Below are positions 59,118 to 64,000 of a DNA stretch of 64,000 bases, one piece after another. The notes under the pieces were generated by a model. That model did not search any database and was not told the origin of the DNA. It saw nothing but the letters and a program-made list of their open reading frames with translations. How positions within the stretch are numbered: the stretch's first letter is position 1; each line of letters opens with the position of its first letter. A program made the translations under genes and the position numbers. Origin of the DNA: Thiorhodococcus drewsii AZ1 (GTDB lineage: Bacteria; Pseudomonadota; Gammaproteobacteria; Chromatiales; Chromatiaceae). Location: the NCBI RefSeq assembly GCF_000224065.1, contig NZ_AFWT01000027.1, positions 1-64,000 of the forward strand, written 5' to 3'.

Positions 59118-59603
59118 TCAGTAGAGGGCATGCGAGCGGCTGACGTATTTGGTCAGCTCGACGTGCTGCGCGTTCATGCGTCTCAGAATGTCCTGACTCA
59201 CCTTGACGATGTTCTGCATCACCCGATAGACCAGCCAGGGGTGTTCGGCCAGGAGCGATTCGAAGGCTTCGCGCTCGAAGCTGCAGACCTGAGTGCGTCC
59301 GAGCGAGCGCAGCGTCGCCGTATGGGATTGTCCGCTGATAAAGCCCATCTCGCCCGCCAGGTCGCCGGTGCGCAGCACATGGATGGTGGTGTATTCGCCC
59401 TTGCCGACATCGCGCGTTACCGCGATCGCCCCCTCCGTGATGATGTGCAGGCTGTTGTCCACGTTTCCTTCCTTGATCAGAACCTCTTGGTCGGCGAGTC
59501 GTCTGCAATAGGCGATGACGGCGAGCGCCTCGACCTCATCGTCCGTGAGGCTGGCGCTCAGGCTAGACCGGCGAAGCGAGGAGAAGTCGTTCTCGATGCT
59601 CAT
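59118..59603 (-). CDS. Stand-alone cyclic-nucleotide-binding domain protein
   Basis: 161 residues: a cNMP-binding fold (EEVLIKEGNVDNSLHIITEGAIAV-like roll, GDLAGEMGFISGQSHTATLRS as the phosphate-binding cassette) without a DNA-binding domain. The cassette has Glu in GEMGF and Arg-lacking SHTA, where CRP has RxA, so cAMP binding is uncertain. A short helical tail (VKVSQDILRRMNAQHVEL) follows. Output must be through partner proteins. It is convergent with the lipoprotein gene. Confidence 0.85.
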   Translation of the reverse strand: MSIENDFSSLRRSSLSASLTDDEVEALAVIAYCRRLADQEVLIKEGNVDNSLHIITEGAIAVTRDVGKGEYTTIHVLRTGDLAGEMGFISGQSHTATLRSLGRTQVCSFEREAFESLLAEHPWLVYRVMQNIVKVSQDILRRMNAQHVELTKYVSRSHALY

Positions 59604-59707
59604 CTGGAAGCCCCGAATATTCTGATTTACTGATGTTCTGTCAGTTTGATCCAGGGTTGGAATTTGATCAAGCGAGGTGATTCGCGATGGGTTGTTTTTT
59701 TAGGGTT

Positions 59708-59735
59708 TTGTCGTTGCGTGCTTTTCATATAGAAT
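59708..59735 (+). promoter_or_regulatory. Promoter of the rpsF operon
   Basis: TTGTCG (59708-59713) and TAGAAT (59730-59735) are 16 bases apart. AT-rich sequence lies around it, as is usual for ribosomal protein promoters. It leaves a leader of about 75 nt before rpsF. Confidence 0.6.
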
Positions 59736-59741
59736 GCGCGA

Positions 59742-59815
59742 TTCCCTGAAATATCGGGGATACTCCTTGCCTCACCGATTTTCGTCGGGAGGCTGCCAAT
59801 CCGAAGGGAGCAGCA
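59742..59815 (+). ncRNA. Candidate S6:S18-type leader of rpsF
   Basis: The 5' leader contains CCTCACCGATTTTCG followed by TCGGGAGG, able to form a stem CCGA/TCGG with a CCT/AGG extension, and a CCG trinucleotide in AATCCGAAG just before the start codon. Known rpsF leaders bind the S6:S18 complex through a hairpin with a conserved CCG, giving feedback control. I have matched only the general pattern, not a covariance model. Confidence 0.4.
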
Positions 59816-60232
59816 ATGCGACATTACGAAGTGGTTTTTCTGGTTCATCCCAGCCAGAGCGAGCAGGTGCCCGGCATGATCGAGCGCTATCAGGGCAATC
59901 TGGAGAAGCGTGGCGGTGTCATCCATCGCCTTGAGGATTGGGGGCGGCGTCCGCTGGCCTATCCGATCAACAAGGTTCACAAGGCGCATTATGTGCTGAT
60001 GAACGTCGAGTGCGATCAGGAAGCGATCGACGAACTCGAGAACACCTTCCGTTTCAACGACGCTGTTCTGCGCAATCTGATCGTCAGCCGTAAGGACGCC
60101 GTCACCGAGCCTTCGCCGCTCGCGAAGACTGGCGAGGAGCGCGAGCGTTCCGATTCCGATTCGTCCGACGACGATTCCCGTTCCCGTGATAACGATTCCC
60201 GCTCCCGTGACAGCGATTCCAGCGACGATTGA
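59816..60232 (+). CDS. rpsF: 30S ribosomal protein S6 with a long Ser/Asp/Arg tail
   Basis: 138 residues. Residues 1-~97 are ordinary S6 ([44 protein letters not shown]). The remaining ~40 residues are low-complexity: [18 protein letters not shown] and on, made of imperfect GATTCC-rich DNA repeats. E. coli S6 carries a shorter Glu tail added by RimK; here a charged tail is encoded. It starts the rpsF-rpsR-DUF2232-rplI operon. Confidence 0.96.
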   Translation: MRHYEVVFLVHPSQSEQVPGMIERYQGNLEKRGGVIHRLEDWGRRPLAYPINKVHKAHYVLMNVECDQEAIDELENTFRFNDAVLRNLIVSRKDAVTEPSPLAKTGEERERSDSDSSDDDSRSRDNDSRSRDSDSSDD

Positions 60233-60300
60233 TCTGTCGCTCGTCTGAATCCGTCGCGTATCGCGAATCCCGCTCAAGCTAAAAAACTACGGAGAAATCC

Positions 60301-60525
60301 ATGTCCCGTTTCTTTCGCCGCAAGCGCTATTGCCGCTTCACCGCTGAAGGCATCACCGAGATCGATTACAAAGATCTCAACCTGCTCAAGGCCTATGTGA
60401 GCGAGTCCGGCAAGATCGTGCCGAGCCGTATTACCGGTACCTCGGCCAAGTATCAGCGTCAGTTGGCCCAGGCCATCAAGCGCGCGCGCTATCTGGCCCT
60501 GCTCCCCTACACCGACGGCCACTGA
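60301..60525 (+). CDS. rpsR: 30S ribosomal protein S18
   Basis: 74 residues. [42 protein letters not shown] and [24 protein letters not shown] are full-length S18. It pairs with S6 on the 30S platform. The Cys in YCRF shows the zinc-independent single-Cys form. Confidence 0.98.
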   Translation: MSRFFRRKRYCRFTAEGITEIDYKDLNLLKAYVSESGKIVPSRITGTSAKYQRQLAQAIKRARYLALLPYTDGH

Positions 60526-60619
60526 TCGAGGGCGCGCTCGGGGTCATGGGTCGTCGCTTCGCGGCGTCCATGTTGACTCTCGGCGCGCTCGCATGACATC
60601 CCCGGTATAGGTCTCCGCA

Positions 60620-61528
60620 TTGAAGGCGCTCGCTCATTTCGTTATGCGAGGCTATTCGCAGGCCGCGCTGGTCGCTGCGGTCTCGGCCTTGCTGTCGATG
60701 CTGATGCCGCTTCTGGGGCTGATCAGCTCGGCCTCGGTCGGGCTGGTGACGCTTCGAAATGGCGCGCGCGCGGGCATCCTGCTCATGCTGCTGTCGACGC
60801 TGGGGGCCGGGGTGTTCGCCTGGCTCGCGCTCGGTTCGCTTTGGCCGGCCTTGGGCGTCCTGCTGGTCTTCTGGCTGCCCGTCTGGGCATTGGCTGTTGT
60901 CCTGCGGCTGGGGCGCTCGCTCGATCTGACGGTCCAGCTCGCTGGGCTCGGCGGTCTGCTGCTGGTGATCGCCCTCTTCACGCTGGTCGGCGATCCGACG
61001 GACTACTGGCATCAATTGCTTGAGCCAGTTCGCCAGTCGCTGCTCAAAGATGGTCTGGTCGAGGCGGATTCCAGCCAGGCGATGTTCGCGGAAATCGAGC
61101 GCTGGATGACCGGCGCCTTCGCGGCCGGGCTCGTGCTGCAGTCGCTCGTCGGGCTCTTTCTGGCGCGTTGGTGGCAGGCGGTGCTCTTCAATCCGGGCGG
61201 TTTCGGGCAAGAGTTCAGGGCGCTCGGCGTCGGTCGCGTCGTGGGGGGGCTGTTTTTGGTCCTGTTGGGCTGGGTCCTCATGGGGGCCGGCGCAGGCGCT
61301 GCAGCTGGGCTGTTGCCGGTGTCGGGCGTGCTCCTGCTGTTGCAGGGGCTGGCCGTGGCGCATGGCGTGCGTCACATCCGGAATGCTCCTCGGGGATGGT
61401 TGATCGGTTTATATGTGCTGATGGTGTTTATGCCGCAGATGGGCTTGTTGGTCGCCTGTCTCGGCTTGGTGGATGTCTGGCTGGACATTCGTGGCCGAAT
61501 GGCGCGTCGTACCTCAAAGTCAGGCTGA
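60620..61528 (+). CDS. DUF2232 membrane protein of the rpsF-rplI operon
   Basis: 302 residues from a TTG at 60620 that has AGGT about eight bases upstream; an ATG at 60644 would give 294. Eight or so hydrophobic segments, Gly/Leu-rich. A gene of this family between rpsR and rplI is widespread in gammaproteobacteria, yet its function is unknown; related Bacillus YybS-type proteins are uncharacterised membrane proteins. No catalytic motif is recognisable. Confidence 0.83.
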   Translation: MKALAHFVMRGYSQAALVAAVSALLSMLMPLLGLISSASVGLVTLRNGARAGILLMLLSTLGAGVFAWLALGSLWPALGVLLVFWLPVWALAVVLRLGRSLDLTVQLAGLGGLLLVIALFTLVGDPTDYWHQLLEPVRQSLLKDGLVEADSSQAMFAEIERWMTGAFAAGLVLQSLVGLFLARWWQAVLFNPGGFGQEFRALGVGRVVGGLFLVLLGWVLMGAGAGAAAGLLPVSGVLLLLQGLAVAHGVRHIRNAPRGWLIGLYVLMVFMPQMGLLVACLGLVDVWLDIRGRMARRTSKSG

Positions 61529-61576
61529 CATCATTCGGATTGCGGCATCCAAACGAATTTTGAGAGGAATACACAA

Positions 61577-62026
61577 GTGGAAGTCATCCTGCTGAAGAAT
61601 GTGGGCAACCTGGGTGTGCTCGGCGACAAGGTGAAGGTTCGCGCCGGCTACGGTCGCAACTATCTGCTTCCGGGCGGATTCGCGGTCGCCGCGACGCCAG
61701 AGAACCTGGAGGCGTTCGAGGCTCGTCGCGCCGAACTGGAGCGCGAGGCCGCTGAACTGCTGGCTGCAGCCGAGGCACGCAAGGCGCGTCTGGAAGGTGT
61801 TCGACTGACCGTTGCCCGCAAGGCTGGCGACGAAGGTCGTCTCTTCGGCTCGGTTGGAACCGCTGACATCGCTCAGGCGGCAGTCGAGGCCGGTTTCGAG
61901 CTGGACAAGTCCGAGGTGCGCTTGCCGAATGGTGCCTTCCGCGCGGTCGGCGAGTACGACGTCATTCTGCATCTGCACGTGGATGTGAACGTCGAGATCA
62001 AGGTCGACGTCGTTCCTGGGGACTGA
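61577..62026 (+). CDS. rplI: 50S ribosomal protein L9
   Basis: 149 residues. The N-terminal domain EVILLKNVGNLGVLGDKVKVRAGYGRNYLLPGGFA is the L9 signature, joined by a helix to the C-terminal RNA-binding domain (GRLFGSVGTADIAQA, LPNGAFRAVGEYDVILHLH). The start is GTG at 61577 with GAGAGGAA upstream. It is the last gene before dnaB. Confidence 0.98.
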   Translation: MEVILLKNVGNLGVLGDKVKVRAGYGRNYLLPGGFAVAATPENLEAFEARRAELEREAAELLAAAEARKARLEGVRLTVARKAGDEGRLFGSVGTADIAQAAVEAGFELDKSEVRLPNGAFRAVGEYDVILHLHVDVNVEIKVDVVPGD

Positions 62027-62036
62027 TGCCCCGCGA

Positions 62037-62062
62037 CCATCCCGGCGGCCCTGCCGGGATGG
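62037..62062 (+). terminator. Hairpin after rplI
   Basis: CCATCCCGGC (62037-62046) and GCCGGGATGG (62053-62062) are a perfect 10-bp stem with a GGCCCT loop, 11 bases after the rplI stop codon. It has no T-run, so it may only attenuate or protect the 3' end. About 260 bases then separate it from dnaB, in which I see no gene and no clear promoter. Confidence 0.5.
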
Positions 62063-62325
62063 GGGCTGATCGCTTGGTCGGCTCCGCCCATGCGGCTGGA
62101 TAGCCGCAGTTGACCCGTTTCCGTTTTCGCCTATTTGCGCTTTTCGTCCTTCCCGCGCTCCATCTGCGGCGCTCTTGTTTCACTCTGTTTAGCACGACAG
62201 AATAACCCCTTATGCCGAGGCCATCGTCCCTCGCCCCCGGGCACGGTGACCGCCTTCTTCCGCCATTGTCTCAGTAGGTCTCTCGCCCTAGGGCGCAGCC
62301 TGCTTCTTCGCCTGTTCGAGGACTC

Positions 62326-64000
62326 ATGTTCGATTCAGATGCCGACGAGATTGCGAAACTCGCATCGGAGGCGGGGGTCGACGACCTGCGCGTTCCTCCA
62401 CACAATATCCACGCCGAGCAGTCCCTGCTTGGTGGTCTCATGCTCGATAACAGCGCCTGGGACCGTGTGGCCGACATGGTCTCGGAAAAGGACCTCTACC
62501 GGCGCGAGCATCGACTCATCTTCGCGGCCATCGTCAAGCTCGCCGAGAGCGATCAGCCATTCGATGTGGTGACGCTGGCGGAGACGCTCGAGCGCACCGA
62601 GCGTCTGAGCGACGCCGGCGGTTTGCCCTATCTGGGGACGCTGGTCGGCGAGACCCCTAGCGCCGCGAACATCAAGGCCTATGCGCGAATCGTGCGTCAG
62701 ACCTCGGTGCTCAGGCAGATGATCTCCGCCGGGACCGAGATCGCCGACAGCGGCTACAACCCGCAGGGGCGCGATGCCGCCGAGCTACTCGATGATGCCG
62801 AGCGTAAGGTGTTCGCCATCGCCGAGCAGGAGTCGCGCGGCGGGGGCGGTTTTCAATCGATCAAGGTGCTGTTGAGCCGGGCGGTGGAGCGCATCGACAC
62901 GCTCTATCAGCGCGACGAGCCCATCACCGGGCTGGGGACCGGATTCTCTGACTTCGACGAGATGACCTCTGGCTTGCAGCCTTCGGATCTCATCATCGTG
63001 GCCGGACGCCCCTCGATGGGTAAGACCACCTTCGCGATGAATATCGCCGAGAACGTCGCCATCCAGTCCAAGCGACCGGTGGCCGTCTTCAGTATGGAGA
63101 TGCCGGGCGACTCGCTCGCCATGCGCATGATGTCCTCTCTGGGCCGCATCGATCAGCACCGGGTGCGGACCGGCAAGCTGGAGGACGACGAGTGGCCGCG
63201 TCTGACCTCGGCGGTCAACATCCTCGCCGGCGCACCCATGTTCATCGACGACACCCCAGCGATGTCGCCGACCGAGGTGCGCGCTCGGGCGCGGCGTCTG
63301 AAGCGCGAGCAGAACGACCTGGGTCTGATCGTGCTCGACTATCTGCAGCTCATGCAGGCTCCGGGGGCGGGCGAGAACCGGGCGACCGAGATCTCGGCCA
63401 TCTCGCGCTCGCTCAAGGGGTTGGCCAAGGAGCTCAACGTTCCGGTCATCGCGCTCTCGCAGCTCAACCGCAGCCTGGAGCAACGTCCGAACAAGCGTCC
63501 GGTGATGTCGGATCTTCGTGAGTGCGTGCCTGGGGAGACCCTGGTGGTCCTGGCCGACGGTCGCCGCGTTCCGATCCGGGATCTCGTCGGTACCTGTCCG
63601 GATCTGGTGTCGGTCGATGCCGCCGGTCGCCTGATCGAGGCCAAGGCCGACTGTGTCTGGAGCGTCGGGCGGCGCCCGGTCTTACGCGTTCGGCTCGCGA
63701 GCGGCCGCCAGATCCGGGCAACGGCCGAGCATCGACTGTTAGGTGCCGATGGCTGGCAAATCGTTGGCGATCTGCTGCCTGGTGCGCGTCTGGCGATCTC
63801 GCGCAAACTGCCCGAGCCGGTCGAGACGCTGCGTTGGCCGGAACATCAGCTGATCCTGCTAGCACATTTGATCGGCGACGGCAGCTATCTGAGCGGTCAG
63901 CCTCTGCGCTATACGACGGCCTCGGAGGACAACAGTCGCGTCGTGACCGAGAGTGCGGCTCGGTTCGGCGTCCGTATCAATCGCCACGCCGGTGTAGGGG
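62326..64000 (+). CDS. dnaB: Replicative DNA helicase DnaB, interrupted by an intein; runs off the window
   Basis: The open frame from the ATG at 62326 continues to the end of the window (558 codons visible). The N-terminal domain starts PPHNIHAEQSLLGGLMLDN. The RecA-like domain has Walker A in GRPSMGKTTFAMN (K233) and Walker B-like LIVLDYLQLM; LSQLNRSLEQRPNKRPVMSDLRE is helicase motif region H4. The conserved continuation SGxIEQDAD is absent: after RE at residue 399 an intein begins at Cys400. The C-terminal extein and the intein end lie outside the window. It follows rplI, the usual order. Confidence 0.96.
   Translation, partial: MFDSDADEIAKLASEAGVDDLRVPPHNIHAEQSLLGGLMLDNSAWDRVADMVSEKDLYRREHRLIFAAIVKLAESDQPFDVVTLAETLERTERLSDAGGLPYLGTLVGETPSAANIKAYARIVRQTSVLRQMISAGTEIADSGYNPQGRDAAELLDDAERKVFAIAEQESRGGGGFQSIKVLLSRAVERIDTLYQRDEPITGLGTGFSDFDEMTSGLQPSDLIIVAGRPSMGKTTFAMNIAENVAIQSKRPVAVFSMEMPGDSLAMRMMSSLGRIDQHRVRTGKLEDDEWPRLTSAVNILAGAPMFIDDTPAMSPTEVRARARRLKREQNDLGLIVLDYLQLMQAPGAGENRATEISAISRSLKGLAKELNVPVIALSQLNRSLEQRPNKRPVMSDLRECVPGETLVVLADGRRVPIRDLVGTCPDLVSVDAAGRLIEAKADCVWSVGRRPVLRVRLASGRQIRATAEHRLLGADGWQIVGDLLPGARLAISRKLPEPVETLRWPEHQLILLAHLIGDGSYLSGQPLRYTTASEDNSRVVTESAARFGVRINRHAGVG
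63523..64000 (+). other. Intein in DnaB with a LAGLIDADG-type endonuclease domain (3' part missing)
   Basis: Starting at the TGC for Cys400, block A reads CVPGETLVVLADGRRVPIRDLVG. Block B is RQIRATAEHRLLGADGW, with the TxxH motif that activates the N-terminal peptide bond. A homing-endonuclease block C follows: LILLAHLIGDGSYL. The sequence resembles bacterial DnaB inteins that insert at the same RE|SG bond. The second LAGLIDADG helix, blocks F and G (HN) and the C-extein Ser are beyond the window, so activity cannot be judged. GC content is as high as in its host. Confidence 0.9.

Noticed and set aside
59069-59633. C-terminal 188 residues of the lipoprotein frame as a real domain
   Set aside because: They are the antisense reading of the conserved cNMP-binding gene; a one-base repair at G6 gives a natural stop before it.

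Overview
The window is one contiguous, gene-dense stretch of a GC-rich gammaproteobacterial chromosome. Gene content and order (parC, holC, fabA, proS, ilvI-ilvH-ilvC, moaA, rnhA-dnaQ, fnr, pyrG-kdsA, eno-ftsB-ispD-ispF-truD, rpsF-rpsR-rplI-dnaB) fit a Chromatiales-type organism such as a purple sulfur bacterium. This is inferred from gene content only; no rRNA or photosynthesis gene is present to prove it. No tRNA, rRNA, IS element or CRISPR array was seen.

Layout. 1-8.9 kb: the tail of a short-chain dehydrogenase, an expanded 7-bp repeat, parC, a response regulator with an HD-GYP domain and a very large hybrid histidine kinase. 8.9-22.1 kb: holC, then a tightly overlapping minus-strand operon of 14 genes. 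It encodes an aryl-polyene / xanthomonadin-like pathway: chorismatase, methyltransferase, ACP, AMP ligase, two hotdog dehydratases, LpxL-like acyltransferase, LolA-like protein, MMPL exporter, ketosynthase plus chain-length factor, ketoreductase, family-2 glycosyltransferase and a YdcF-like membrane protein. Having a chorismatase to make the aryl head group makes it resemble the Xanthomonas pigment locus. 22-36.9 kb: a MipA-type outer membrane protein, fabA, proS, a PilZ protein, branched-chain amino acid genes, a frameshifted GGDEF gene, folE, moaA, a PHB-depolymerase-like esterase, cytochrome b561 and mltD.

37-53.7 kb: a YafS-like methyltransferase, rnhA, dnaQ, an FNR regulator with a consensus FNR box on its own promoter, pyrG-kdsA, a membrane diguanylate cyclase and a HAD hydrolase (set inside an otherwise familiar gene order), eno, ftsB, ispD, ispF, truD, a receiver/anti-sigma-kinase-like fusion, a divergent TldD/TldE pair and a BLUF blue-light receptor. 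53.8-64 kb: PIN-PhoH, bcp, gcvR, a PKHD-type dioxygenase, small uncharacterised genes, a lipoprotein gene broken by an apparent frameshift, a lone cNMP-binding protein, the rpsF operon and dnaB. dnaB is interrupted by an intein with a LAGLIDADG-type motif and runs off the window end.

Themes: c-di-GMP signalling recurs (HD-GYP, PilZ, one intact and one degenerate GGDEF). A dispersed inverted 7-bp-unit repeat element occurs at three intergenic sites (about 0.1, 9.4 and 47.6 kb). Two genes are broken at homopolymer runs, in each case repairable by one extra base.
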